A stretch of DNA of 64,000 bases from Paenibacillus sp. DCT19 (lineage in GTDB: Bacteria; Bacillota; Bacilli; Paenibacillales; Paenibacillaceae): NCBI RefSeq assembly GCF_003268635.1, contig NZ_CP029639.1:246001-310000 (forward strand), in the 5' to 3' direction. Shown here piece after piece: positions 1 to 9,315 of the stretch. Each line of letters starts with the position of its first letter. Position 1 is the stretch's first letter. A model generated the notes under the pieces. The model was not told the origin of the DNA. It made no database searches and worked only from the letters and a program-made list of their open reading frames with translations. The position numbers and the translations under genes are program-made.

Positions 1-699
1 CATGTGCTTCAACCACCTAGCGCGGAGTATCCCTTGGGTACAGACCAGCTTGGGCGTTGTATTCTGTCACGTCTTCTGTATGGGGCGCGCACATCGTTAC
101 TTCTCACCTTTATGATGACGGGTATTGTCTTTGCACTGGGTGTAACGATTGGTATTATATCGGGATTCGCTCGGGGTGTGACAGATACCGTATTAATGCG
201 TTTAACAGATACGCTCATGGCTTTTCCAGGGTTAATCTTCGCTATTGCTGTAGTCGGCATGTTAGGGCCAGGATTATTCAACACGGTGGTAGCTCTGTCT
301 GTGGTGTGGTGGGCGAAGTATGCACGTCTTGCCAGAGGTCTCGTCATTTCATTACAGCAAAAAGAGTATGTAGCCGCCGCCGCCTTCGGCGGTGCACGGT
401 GGAGTCAGATCATCATCAGAACAATTCTACCCAACATGATCTCACCGCTGATCGTCATGGCGATGATGGATGTGGGCGGCATGATGTTATCGATCTCGGG
501 TCTATCCTTCCTCGGACTTGGTGCACAGCCACCTGAACCGGAATGGGGAGCCATGCTGAATGAAGGCAGAAGGTATCTACAGACTGCACCATGGTTGTTA
601 GTTTATCCGGGACTAGCGATATTTGGCACGGTTATGATCTTTAATTTATTGGGAGATAGCCTTCGAGATGTGCTTGATCCTAAGAAAGAAATCAAATAA
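1..699 (+). CDS. ABC transporter permease, DppC/NikC/CntC type (5' end cut by window)
   Basis: Inner-membrane subunit of a peptide/nickel/metallophore-type importer. The reading frame is open from base 1, so the true start lies upstream. The visible part begins just before the family motif HPLGTDxLGR (here YPLGTDQLGR) that follows the first membrane helix; about 60-80 residues including that helix are missing. The remaining protein has several hydrophobic segments and an EAA-loop-like stretch (EYVAAAAFGGARWSQIIIRTILPN, split here as residues ~121-144) that contacts the ATPase. It is followed after 13 bases by a substrate-binding lipoprotein and two ATPases, so it belongs to one operon with them. 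Family assignment is firm; the substrate is not determined by this subunit. Confidence 0.9.
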   Translation, partial: HVLQPPSAEYPLGTDQLGRCILSRLLYGARTSLLLTFMMTGIVFALGVTIGIISGFARGVTDTVLMRLTDTLMAFPGLIFAIAVVGMLGPGLFNTVVALSVVWWAKYARLARGLVISLQQKEYVAAAAFGGARWSQIIIRTILPNMISPLIVMAMMDVGGMMLSISGLSFLGLGAQPPEPEWGAMLNEGRRYLQTAPWLLVYPGLAIFGTVMIFNLLGDSLRDVLDPKKEIK

Positions 700-712
700 C
701 GGGGGAACGAAA

Positions 713-2314
713 ATGAACTTTATTCGCAGGAAGTCATTTATGCTTATGGCGTTATCGATTGTGATGTTATTTGTGCTTGCAGCATGTGGAAGTGCATCCC
801 AAACAACCGACGGAACGGACAAGTCCGGACAATCAGCGCAATCTGAACAATCGGATCAGAGCCAACCGGGGAAGCCAACCCACTTGAACGTTGCGTTATT
901 TTGGCTTGGTAGCAATCTTGATCCTGCAGAGGAATGGAATGGTTGGACACTTACGCGTGCAGCAATTGGGGAGACGCTGGTTCAGTTTGATGAAAATATG
1001 AAGCTGGTTCCCAAAATTGCAGATACGTGGGATCGGATTGATGAGAAGACATGGCATTTCCATATTCGTGACGGCGTAACGTTCCACAATGGCAATAAGG
1101 TGACAGCAGAGGCTGTGAAGACATCAATTGAACGCTCGCTGGAATTAAATGAACGGGGACAGTCCACGTTACCGATTGCTTCCATGACAGCGGAAGGACA
1201 AGACCTTACAATCAAGACGACGGAGCCTTACGCATCGCTGCTTGGAAATATTGCCGAACCACTGTTTGTTATCGTGGATACTACTGCGGATACATCCAAG
1301 TTTAGCAGTGAGCCTATCGCTACAGGGCCATTTATGGTGACATCCTATACCCCGGACCAAGAGATTCAGGTGAAAAAGTATGATGGATACTGGGGTGGTG
1401 CGGCTGATCTAGATACGATGACGTTAAAGTATATCAAGGACGATAGCACGCGTGCACTTGCCTTACAATCCAGTGAGATTGATGTGGCTAGTAACGTCGG
1501 TCGCAGTAATCTCGCGTTATTTCAAGATAAGAACCAATACACGATTGATGAGATCCCGAGTTTACGGACACAGTTTGTCTGGTTCAATCTGAAGAATCCT
1601 ACACTGAGTGATCCTGAAGTGCGCCGCGCCATTTCCTATGGTATTGATCGGGACATGTATGCGAACACACTTGTGGGAGGTCAGGGAGCCAAAGGGCCGT
1701 TTACGTCAGCTCTCCCATTTGGCTATGACCAAATCAGCGGATATAGCTACGAACCGGAGAAGGCTAAACAATTGCTCGATGAAGCGGGCTACAAAGATAC
1801 AGACGGTGATGGTATTCGGGAAAAGGATGGAGAGAGAATATCACTCCAGTTGATCCTCAACACGGCTTACGAATCGGATTCCATTGTAGCTGCTGCGATG
1901 CAGTCCCAATTGAAAGAGATTGGGATTCAGTTGGAGATGACCTCTTATGAAGACCTGACGGATCATCAGAAGAGTGGCAATTTCGATCTCGCCTTAACCA
2001 GTATTAATACGGGGATTACAGGAGATCCGCAATATATTCTCGATTTCTACTTCAAGACCGGAGCTGAGTGGAACGTAGGTGGGTATAGCAACAAGAAGCT
2101 GGATGGTGTGATTAATCAATTGCATTCGGAATTCGATGTGGAGAAAAGGTATGCTTTAGCGGCAGAGGCGCAACAGATGATTCTGGATGATGCGGCATAT
2201 CTGTTCGTGACCTATACTCCTATCAATATTGTTAGCAAAAGCACGGTTCAGGGGGCAACGATGTATCCAATCGACTTCTACTTACTTGATCGTAATATCA
2301 AGGTTAACCAATAA
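713..2314 (+). CDS. Solute-binding lipoprotein, SBP family 5 (NikA/CntA-like)
   Basis: Extracytoplasmic binding protein of the importer, tethered to the membrane as a lipoprotein. Start chosen at 713, after GGGGGAACGA; the frame is open further upstream but the signal peptide MNFIRRKSFMLMAL with lipobox LAAC (Cys 24) begins here. A Ser/Gln-rich linker follows, then a full SBP_bac_5 domain. The opening part, with WNGWTLTRAAIGETLVQFDE, resembles the region of NikA and staphylococcal CntA in which the GETL motif lies near the ligand pocket, so nickel or a metal-metallophore complex is a plausible substrate, but oligopeptides cannot be excluded. The stop codon overlaps the next ATG by one base, showing tight operon packing. 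It sits after the permease, an order different from the usual SBP-first layout. Confidence 0.88.
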   Translation: MNFIRRKSFMLMALSIVMLFVLAACGSASQTTDGTDKSGQSAQSEQSDQSQPGKPTHLNVALFWLGSNLDPAEEWNGWTLTRAAIGETLVQFDENMKLVPKIADTWDRIDEKTWHFHIRDGVTFHNGNKVTAEAVKTSIERSLELNERGQSTLPIASMTAEGQDLTIKTTEPYASLLGNIAEPLFVIVDTTADTSKFSSEPIATGPFMVTSYTPDQEIQVKKYDGYWGGAADLDTMTLKYIKDDSTRALALQSSEIDVASNVGRSNLALFQDKNQYTIDEIPSLRTQFVWFNLKNPTLSDPEVRRAISYGIDRDMYANTLVGGQGAKGPFTSALPFGYDQISGYSYEPEKAKQLLDEAGYKDTDGDGIREKDGERISLQLILNTAYESDSIVAAAMQSQLKEIGIQLEMTSYEDLTDHQKSGNFDLALTSINTGITGDPQYILDFYFKTGAEWNVGGYSNKKLDGVINQLHSEFDVEKRYALAAEAQQMILDDAAYLFVTYTPINIVSKSTVQGATMYPIDFYLLDRNIKVNQ

Positions 2315-3105
2315 TGAAGCCGCTATTAGATATACGGAATCTTTCGGTGACGTATCAGAGCGGATCAGCCGCGCTGCGAGATCTTTCGTTTACGATGAAG
2401 CCCGGTGAGATCGTGGGCATTGTAGGGGAGAGCGGCAGTGGGAAGTCTACATTACTTCGTGCGATACTTGGTATGTTACCCGATGGAGGGCAATGTACGA
2501 GTGGAGAGGTTTTTTTTCAGGGAAGGTCGATATTAAGTTATTCTCCGGCAGAGTGGAGCCAGATTCGGGGCAAACGGATAGCGATTGTATTTCAGGCGAG
2601 CGGTTCGTATCTCAATCCGATTCGCAAAGTGGGAAGCCAATATATTGAGGCTATTCGTACCCATTTCAACATATCCAAGAAGACAGCCTACGACATGGCG
2701 CTGGACATGTTATCTGGGATGGGACTGCACGATCCACAGCAGATCATGAATGCATATCCCAACCAGCTCAGTGGTGGAATGAAGCAACGAACAGCTATTG
2801 CGATGGCGGTAACAATGGAGCCAGAACTACTTCTGACCGATGAACCCACCAGCGCATTGGATGTAACGACCCAGCTGGAAGTGCTGAAGCGACTGCATGA
2901 GCTGAGAGATCGAAAAGGAACAGGCATTATTATGGTAACGCATAATATAGCGGTTGCCGCCCATATGGCAGATCAGATCGGTGTAATGCAGCAGGGTGCA
3001 CTGGTTGAGTATGGAATGGCGGCTAATCTGATTACGAATCCACGGGAAGAGTATACTCGGCAGCTTCTACAAGCCGTACCCGAGCTTGATCTGGGAGGGC
3101 AGTGA
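2314..3105 (+). CDS. ABC transporter ATP-binding protein, DppD/NikD type
   Basis: First of the two ATPases that drive the importer. Walker A is GESGSGKST (residues ~38-46), the ABC signature is LSGGMKQR, Walker B is LLLTDEP and the switch histidine is in VTHN. The length, 263 residues, is usual for DppD/NikD. The C-terminal oligopeptide-transporter extension is short (HTRQLL-like region EYTRQLLQAVPEL). The start ATG shares its A with the preceding TAA stop, and the end overlaps the next gene's GTG, so translation is probably coupled along the operon. No iron-sulfur cysteine motif is seen in the C-terminus, unlike some DppD proteins. Confidence 0.92.
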   Translation: MKPLLDIRNLSVTYQSGSAALRDLSFTMKPGEIVGIVGESGSGKSTLLRAILGMLPDGGQCTSGEVFFQGRSILSYSPAEWSQIRGKRIAIVFQASGSYLNPIRKVGSQYIEAIRTHFNISKKTAYDMALDMLSGMGLHDPQQIMNAYPNQLSGGMKQRTAIAMAVTMEPELLLTDEPTSALDVTTQLEVLKRLHELRDRKGTGIIMVTHNIAVAAHMADQIGVMQQGALVEYGMAANLITNPREEYTRQLLQAVPELDLGGQ

Positions 3106-3938
3106 ATATGAGATGTGGCGTAACCCCGATACTGGAGCTGAAGGATCTGTGTAAGACGTATGAGTCGAAGGGGCAAAAGGTAGTGCATGCTCTACACTCG
3201 ATCAACTTAGATCTCTATCCAGGCGAGTGTCTAGGGATTGTTGGTGAGAGCGGTAGTGGCAAAAGCACCCTTGCCAAATGTGTCACACATCTGGAACGAG
3301 TAAGTTCAGGACAGATCAGGTATCATCAGCAGGATATTACCCGATTGAAGGGCGAAGCTCTGAGGCTACAGCGCAAGCAGATCCAGATGGTTTTTCAAGA
3401 GCCTTCAGCGATTTTTAACCCACGATTGAAGATTGGAGCCTTTATTAGCGAGCCACTGGTGAACTATGGCCTGTCTAAACGCCGACAGGCTGGCGAAGAA
3501 GCGATTCAACTGTTAGAACGCGTAGGGTTGCCAGCATCCGTTGCCAATAAATATCCCCATGAGCTGAGTGGTGGTGAGCAGCAGAGAGTTGTCATCGCCC
3601 GTGCCATGGGAGTTCAACCGGATATCATGATCTTTGACGAAGCAACTTCGGCGCTGGATGCTTCCATTCAGCAGCAAATTCTGCAGCTGCTCAGACAGCT
3701 TCGTTTGCAGACGAGTATTTCTACGATCTTTATCTCTCATGATCTAGCCGTGGTACAGCAGGTAAGTGACCGGATTGCGGTGATGCATCAAGGTGATGTG
3801 GTTGAAGTCGTGGAAAGTTCACAGTTGAATAATTCGGCTAATCATCCCTATACCCGTAGTCTAATGGCCTCAGTGCTGTCGGTAAGAGAGATCAAGGAGC
3901 AAATGCAGGTGGACACTCTTCAAGGCATTACGGGATAG
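3102..3938 (+). CDS. ABC transporter ATP-binding protein, DppF/NikE type
   Basis: Second ATPase of the importer, expected to pair with the preceding one. Walker A GESGSGKST lies at residues ~48-56, the signature is LSGGEQQR, Walker B is IMIFDEATS and the H-loop is ISHD. GTG at 3102 or ATG at 3108 can serve as start; GGAGGG at about 3094-3099 is better spaced for the ATG, giving a protein two residues shorter. It is the last gene of the operon: a convergent hairpin follows about 150 bases later. Walker B has DEATS rather than DEPTS, a common variant in this subfamily. Confidence 0.92.
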   Translation: MNMRCGVTPILELKDLCKTYESKGQKVVHALHSINLDLYPGECLGIVGESGSGKSTLAKCVTHLERVSSGQIRYHQQDITRLKGEALRLQRKQIQMVFQEPSAIFNPRLKIGAFISEPLVNYGLSKRRQAGEEAIQLLERVGLPASVANKYPHELSGGEQQRVVIARAMGVQPDIMIFDEATSALDASIQQQILQLLRQLRLQTSISTIFISHDLAVVQQVSDRIAVMHQGDVVEVVESSQLNNSANHPYTRSLMASVLSVREIKEQMQVDTLQGITG

Positions 3939-4094
3939 AGGGGGATTGCGCTGTTGAGAGTTACGTAAAGTGAGCAAGGGTTGAGCCGATTAGATGAACT
4001 TGCGTTTGAACTGATATTGGCGAACTTACATCAGGTTAAAAGAGATAGAAGGCACATGAACAAAAAGAATACAAGAATACATTAACAGAAACAC

Positions 4095-4147
4095 AACAAA
4101 AGGGTTACCTTAAAGTCATGTGATGACGTCAGGGTAACCCTTTTGTT
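4095..4147. terminator. Bidirectional rho-independent terminator
   Basis: AACAAAAGGGTTACCT pairs with AGGGTAACCCTTTTGTT around a 20-base loop, with one bulged base. T-rich tracts lie on both sides when read on either strand. It separates the ABC operon from the convergent secreted-protein operon. The other bases of 3939-4219 show no gene. Confidence 0.85.
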
Positions 4148-4219
4148 ATTAACGTAGTTTTTTTTGAATAATACCTGTCGGTTTTTAAACTCAGCTCCTC
4201 TTGCTGGTGGTTACCGCAT

Positions 4220-7200
4220 TTAGTGAGGCACTTGGGCTTGGAAGTCATTCCGGCTGGATTGATCAGCGTGGTAAAAGACCACATCTCCATCCTTCACAGG
4301 TAACGATCTCCCGCGATCATCCAGTTGGTTCGTATTGAAACCTTCAAGTCGCAACTGATTCATGAGTGGTGCATGGATGTATTGCAGATGCGGTGCATCT
4401 GTATTGCCATCGCGTAACGTTTCCAGATTGAAATTAACGACGATATATCCATTTTTCAAAAATACGTCCGCCTTCTCATCAAGTACATTTTGCCTGGCTA
4501 GTGGCGTGAGATCCGTTCCCTTTGGCACAGCATACACATCGGCTGGCAAGCTATACTCACCGTACCACCGCTGAATGGCGGCATTGGCTCGGTCTACATT
4601 CACACTCGTGGGAATGTTGGTCTTAGGCCCGATAAGTGTACGGATGGAAGCGGGTAGAATCATCCAATCGTAGCGACCTACCCATGTTTTCTGGTGTGAG
4701 ATCTGGTCGACCAGTTGAACCATGTACTCTGCCAGCGTCGTTTGGTTGCGTTCCTGTGCCGTTAGTTCATAGGTGTAGCGGTAACGTGCTGTATCTCCAA
4801 GTTCTGTACCGGGTACATTGCGAAGTCGTGAGTTCAGCACGACGAAGCGTTTCTCCAAATCCTGCGGCGATCCGATCCGGATAAGACGTTCCTGTCCACG
4901 GTGGTAGTAGAGATCCACGGCCTGCCGTGTAGTGCCATCCTTACTCACAAAATCAAAAGTAGGGGTGATACGAACGCCATCGGTTGTGCCGAACATATTA
5001 CCTTTGGTTTTCAGGTCGAATTTGACATGATAACCTGTTTTCACCGCGATATTCCGAAATCCCTGTACAGGATGACTCCCCGGACGAATAGGCAGGACAA
5101 ATGGTGCTAAATTACCTCGCGGATCACCATCGATCCCGTTGGTACCTGTCCAGTAGCTGACGCCACTAGCTGCTGAACTTCCCATTTGTTTGCGAAATAC
5201 ATTTTCCCAGTTATAGTCCGAGATATCCGTCACATGAAAATCATACAACCGCCCAATGACTTCCACAGGTACCGTATCTGTAGCCACATGGTGAGCCAGA
5301 TTGGTGTTTGCATCCGGTTGGGTTGTAAACGTCGAGGGTGCATTTTCCGCGATATTGCGGAATTTCACTTGGTAATGTCCCTCATCGACCCATACGGGGA
5401 GGTAGAACTGGGTATCTAATTGGTTTACCGGGATATCTACCCACGTTTCTGCAGGGATGAACTGGCTTCGATCAGCATTGTAGACATCAAAGGGAAACTG
5501 AACCTGTTTGATCCGAAAATACTTAGCATAATCCCGGTTGCCATATCCCGGATAACTGGCTACGTCCAAGTGCTGTCCAGACGTTGGAATACGCACGATA
5601 AAGGGACGCTCTAAGATTAGCGCCGAACTGTTCGGGTCAGGTACCGTTTTCTGGTTGTGCGGCTGATCATCCGACACCCACGCGTAGTTGACGACAGGGG
5701 TATGTACCGTGACGGTGTTGATCCCCGGGATAGGTAATGTTTTGTTCGCCCCGCCGTTCACATTACCGGGAAGCAGATCGTAAAAGATCTCACCCGAACT
5801 CGTCGTATTTGCTTTGTTCAGCAGTGAACTGCTAATCATGTTATTTGGCTTATAGAGCACATCTCGACCAATCGGTGTTGGATCAGGAATGTTCGTTGGC
5901 GTAGGGCCGTCTTTGGTTGCTTCCACGTCGTCCATGACCTTAGTGTTGTTAAATTTGACGAGGTCATTATTGACCTTACTTTGAGGCGTGTTCGACTCGG
6001 CCATGCCTTTTAACAGTGCGGTATCATCCGGTACATCCGGTGGTGAGTTTAACCCGCCTGTTCGCTTCGGTGGTGTATACGAGATTGCCGCCGTTGGTGC
6101 GGGTTTGACATGACTTTCCACCGCTTCATCATTTCTGGACTCGAGTGTTGGCGGTGTGTAGCCCGAGGGCAGCATGGTGACCATTGTACCCGGAAGGGCA
6201 TAATTCTCCATCGTTGCTTTTGCGATTTTATAGACTTCCAGCTTGTTGATTTTCCAGTACGAATAATCTCGTGTGATTTGGAAGTTGTAAGGTTTGGTTA
6301 CGGTATCCCCTGTTTTTACGGGCGGTCCAGGTGAACAAGCGCCTTCTGGCGGGCAAACTTCTGGTCCAGGAATCGTCCATTCTCGCTCATAGGTGAGAGT
6401 GACACTACAATCGTACGTTGTCTTACCCGTCATCCGAGCCCAAGATTGGTCAAACAGGTAGTTGTCCGCAATCGCATTGGTATACAATGATTCAGAAGTC
6501 GGGATGCCTTTGAGCACGTCGAATCGCTCAGCGTCCCTGTTATCTGCCTTGATTGCTCCGCGAGCATTCGGATCGAGGTCACTCTTATTCATTGTGGTTC
6601 CCTGTGAAGGTGGACCGATATTAGGTGTACATGCACCACCACCGCCACCTTGCCCAGGATCTTCCGGCTCACCGGGTGCACTTTCTACACCAATATTTGT
6701 CGAGGTAGTTAGCTTAAAGTCATCCTTCTCCCACAACACGGTGATCTTTGTTGTTCCTTTAGATTCTGCCGTAACGAGTCCTGATGAGCTAACTGTTGCT
6801 ACAGCCGGATTAGAAGACGTCCATGTGATCTTCCCATTTCCAGAATTCACATTCGTTTCAGCGCCAAAGCCACCATCGCCTGTTTTGGTTTTGACTGTTG
6901 CATTTAATTGTTTTTGTTCTTTGATACCGAGTTGCCCACCGTTGGTCAGGTTAATTTCTTTAGTGATCTCGGCTAAGGCCTTCCAGTACAGATCTGTGTT
7001 GAAAATGTAATCTGCCGACCACTTGGGAGAATTATATTCCCTAGCAGCTGTAGGAAGGATTACTCCGCCTATTTTCATCGTGAATCTAGTATTTAAACCA
7101 TCAAACGAATCAACAGAAACAAGCTTTGGCATATTTTTATCCATCTCATAGTATTGGAAATCATCCATGTAATGAGGCTTTCGTGATGGGTTTGTCACCT

Positions 7201-7633
7201 CAGACAAACTATAATCCATCCCATTTTTATCGAAGTAGACAGTTGGTTTATATACCTCTTTGTCCAGACTCAGATTAATACATACAGTAGAGGAGGCTGG
7301 GAGATTTTTAGACGGATCGTTAGTTAATAAAGTATTATTACACTCTCCGTCAACACTCCATTTTAAATTGTCGATCTGGTAAATATAAATACCGATATTT
7401 GTCTTATTTAAACCCTCCACAGGAATAACCTTTTTCTGTGATTTTGCTGGGGTAACAGGCACCATATATTGAGATTCTATTGCAGGTTTTGTGGTACCTG
7501 GTCCGCCACCAGCTTTTACATAAGAAAGTGGTATCACTAGGGTATTGATAATCAGAATAGATAACAAAAATTTCTTGGCGAGAGACTTAGATCTCAACCT
7601 CACTCCCCTCGTGTTATGGCGTATAACTGACAC
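4220..7633 (-). CDS. Large secreted protein with Big2-type Ig-like domain, function unknown
   Basis: Predicted exported protein of about 1137 residues. The N-terminus has basic residues and a hydrophobic stretch (KKFLLSILIINTLVIPLSYV) ending near SYVKA-G, a Sec signal peptide. Residues ~230-315 form a bacterial Ig-like group 2 domain (WTSSNPAVATVSSSGLVTA), followed by a Pro/Gly linker with a five-glycine run near 330. The remaining 800 residues are not recognised; they contain repeated beta-rich stretches and several Pro/Thr-rich spacers. GTG at 7633 has a GAGGGG site ten bases upstream and overlaps the upstream gene by 20 bases; TTG at 7597, behind GAGGGGAG, is an alternative that would place the signal peptide nearer the N-terminus. 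It is the second gene of an operon with an SLH protein and may be displayed or secreted with it. No anchor motif of its own is visible. Confidence 0.75.
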   Translation of the reverse strand: MSVIRHNTRGVRLRSKSLAKKFLLSILIINTLVIPLSYVKAGGGPGTTKPAIESQYMVPVTPAKSQKKVIPVEGLNKTNIGIYIYQIDNLKWSVDGECNNTLLTNDPSKNLPASSTVCINLSLDKEVYKPTVYFDKNGMDYSLSEVTNPSRKPHYMDDFQYYEMDKNMPKLVSVDSFDGLNTRFTMKIGGVILPTAAREYNSPKWSADYIFNTDLYWKALAEITKEINLTNGGQLGIKEQKQLNATVKTKTGDGGFGAETNVNSGNGKITWTSSNPAVATVSSSGLVTAESKGTTKITVLWEKDDFKLTTSTNIGVESAPGEPEDPGQGGGGGACTPNIGPPSQGTTMNKSDLDPNARGAIKADNRDAERFDVLKGIPTSESLYTNAIADNYLFDQSWARMTGKTTYDCSVTLTYEREWTIPGPEVCPPEGACSPGPPVKTGDTVTKPYNFQITRDYSYWKINKLEVYKIAKATMENYALPGTMVTMLPSGYTPPTLESRNDEAVESHVKPAPTAAISYTPPKRTGGLNSPPDVPDDTALLKGMAESNTPQSKVNNDLVKFNNTKVMDDVEATKDGPTPTNIPDPTPIGRDVLYKPNNMISSSLLNKANTTSSGEIFYDLLPGNVNGGANKTLPIPGINTVTVHTPVVNYAWVSDDQPHNQKTVPDPNSSALILERPFIVRIPTSGQHLDVASYPGYGNRDYAKYFRIKQVQFPFDVYNADRSQFIPAETWVDIPVNQLDTQFYLPVWVDEGHYQVKFRNIAENAPSTFTTQPDANTNLAHHVATDTVPVEVIGRLYDFHVTDISDYNWENVFRKQMGSSAASGVSYWTGTNGIDGDPRGNLAPFVLPIRPGSHPVQGFRNIAVKTGYHVKFDLKTKGNMFGTTDGVRITPTFDFVSKDGTTRQAVDLYYHRGQERLIRIGSPQDLEKRFVVLNSRLRNVPGTELGDTARYRYTYELTAQERNQTTLAEYMVQLVDQISHQKTWVGRYDWMILPASIRTLIGPKTNIPTSVNVDRANAAIQRWYGEYSLPADVYAVPKGTDLTPLARQNVLDEKADVFLKNGYIVVNFNLETLRDGNTDAPHLQYIHAPLMNQLRLEGFNTNQLDDRGRSLPVKDGDVVFYHADQSSRNDFQAQVPH

Positions 7634-8888
7634 TAAATATCGGCCCCTCTTTAGTTTGTAAGGTTACAGCTCTAGGGGGAGATTGCTTGGAATGTAACAA
7701 GCCATCTGCCCAATAAACAGGAGTTTCAATTATAAACACCCTTTTTTCAATGAAATCACTTATTTTCGGAACATCATATGATAAAAATGCTTTGGATTGG
7801 GGTGAAAGCAATGGATTAAATGTTGCTGAATTGAGCAATCCTCCTGCTTGAAGTTGACTCATTGAACTGGATTTGATATTTAGTCCAAATTCAACGAAAG
7901 AAAAATATCTTCCGCTCTGAAGTCTTACCCCTTCATCAACAAATACTGGGTAATAAATGCTTCGTTCATTATTGCTAACACTGCTATCTACAATGATCCA
8001 ATTCAAAACTTTCAGGTCAGCATGATTTGTGTCCGTGATAATATCTTTGTTTCTAATTTTGGAGAAATCGTCAGTCACATCTTCGTATGTTCGATTTCCC
8101 AGAGGTACTTTAAATTCAGCTGTTTTTTTGAACACACTTGTTATCACATTCAAGTTCGTTCCCGTCAAACCGACTTGACGCAGTTCATTTAGTCCTTTGA
8201 AGTCAACAGGTTTAGCCTTGGCTACATTGGCATAACGAGCAATCAATACAGCAACCTCAGCACGAGTGGTTGTGCGATCGGTACCAAACTGTTTGTCACT
8301 TCCGACACTCATTAATCCAGTACCCATCGCTACAGCTACAGCGTTTTTGTCTGAAGCAGCCAGATTACCTGTGAAATACTCCTTCGCGGGAACAACGGTA
8401 TTTTTCACATCATCCAAAGCCTGCTTGTAGTCAGAATCAACCGTAGCTAAACCTTGGGTTAACCAAACGGCCATCTCTCCACGTTTAAGAGACGCTTTAG
8501 CATCGAGTGTGCCCTTGTAATTTGCAGGGTTGATGAATCCTTTTTGGATCGCAGTAGAGACGCCGCTTTTCGCCCATTCAGGGATATCTGTAAAGTTATT
8601 TGTTGCTGGGTTTGGAGTGTTTGGTTGATCTGACAATCTACTCAGGATACTTGCCATTTCGGCTTTGGTTACAGGCGAGCTAGGTTTAAATGTCCCATCC
8701 GTGTATCCCTTCAAATAGCCTTGCTCTACTGCTGAATTAATTGCTGTAGCTGCCCAGTGCGTAGAAGGCACATCTTTAAACTTTAGTGTGGTTTGCGCGG
8801 CTTGAACTGAGTTTCCAGCTCCAATTCCGCCAACGATCCCCGTTAACAAAGCTAATGTCGTAATCCCTGAAACAATTATTTTTTTCAT
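7614..8888 (-). CDS. SLH-domain surface protein
   Basis: Cell-surface protein of 424 residues. The start at 8888 follows GAGAGGAG at good spacing; the longer frame to 8921 lacks this. MKKIIVSG plus a hydrophobic core ending at VQA-A (residues 30-31) is a signal peptide. Three S-layer-homology repeats follow: residues ~37-85 (FKDVPSTHWAATAI, GYTDGTFKPSSPVTKAEMA), ~99-147 and ~158-219, the last two more divergent. SLH domains bind pyruvylated secondary wall polymer, so the protein should be attached non-covalently to the wall. The C-terminal half (~220-424) is not recognised and may carry the specific function. The stop codon lies inside the start of the 1137-residue secreted protein, indicating a two-gene operon. 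Confidence 0.88.
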   Translation of the reverse strand: MKKIIVSGITTLALLTGIVGGIGAGNSVQAAQTTLKFKDVPSTHWAATAINSAVEQGYLKGYTDGTFKPSSPVTKAEMASILSRLSDQPNTPNPATNNFTDIPEWAKSGVSTAIQKGFINPANYKGTLDAKASLKRGEMAVWLTQGLATVDSDYKQALDDVKNTVVPAKEYFTGNLAASDKNAVAVAMGTGLMSVGSDKQFGTDRTTTRAEVAVLIARYANVAKAKPVDFKGLNELRQVGLTGTNLNVITSVFKKTAEFKVPLGNRTYEDVTDDFSKIRNKDIITDTNHADLKVLNWIIVDSSVSNNERSIYYPVFVDEGVRLQSGRYFSFVEFGLNIKSSSMSQLQAGGLLNSATFNPLLSPQSKAFLSYDVPKISDFIEKRVFIIETPVYWADGLLHSKQSPPRAVTLQTKEGPIFSVSYTP

Positions 8889-9070
8889 AGATGATACTCC
8901 TCTCGAATCTACGTTTTTCAATCTGTGGTATGTACTTCCTTCTACCAGATACTAAATTTGACATAATAATCAATATTCTACCATGTGCATTTAGTTCGTT
9001 GGTAATGTTTTTCAGAAATATTCATCCAACAGAGTCTTATAATCTCCTTCCTGGGACCTATCCAACCCTA

Positions 9071-9110
9071 AAAAACAAAAAAAGGCCACGAATCCGTAGA
9101 TTCATAGCCT
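9071..9110 (-). terminator. Rho-independent terminator reading leftward
   Basis: On the minus strand AGGCTATGAATC pairs with GATTCGTGGCCT around TACG; two of the pairs are G-U, which is why the stem is perfect only as minus-strand RNA. It is followed by a T-rich run. It would end transcripts coming from uridine kinase or the stretch just after it. Confidence 0.75.
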
Positions 9111-9111
9111 T

Positions 9112-9300
9112 ATACTTTAAGGTGTTGGTCGTTATGTTATTTAAATGAAAATAAATATGCTTCAAGAATACCCTATTTCTAATCTTTTGAGAAGTAGATA
9201 TTTCAACATTTTGGAAAATGAAGTGATGTTTCCAAGATGGACTAGGGATTGCCCTAGCAGCACGCTCAAAAAAGTGCAAGGGCAGATCACCTAATTCAAA
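9112..9300 (-). pseudogene. Possible remnant coding stretch, unidentified
   Basis: This stretch of the 8889-9315 gap lies between uridine kinase and the leftward terminator. The minus strand stays open and reads SEAFELGDLPLHFFERAARA followed by IPSPSWKHHF and Ser/Lys-rich sequence, which looks protein-like at its upstream end, but there is no ribosome site and no credible full gene. It may be the tail of a decayed gene. The pattern GD...F...IP is faintly reminiscent of the C-terminal part of AAA-ATPase/PD-(D/E)XK-like proteins, but this is a weak impression and I assign no family. Confidence 0.2.
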
Positions 9301-9315
9301 AGCTTCACTGATATA

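Noticed and set aside
6462..7010. 182-codon open frame on the plus strand
   Set aside because: It lies antisense inside the large secreted protein gene, has no ribosome site and a biased Pro/Ser/Val composition typical of a shadow frame.
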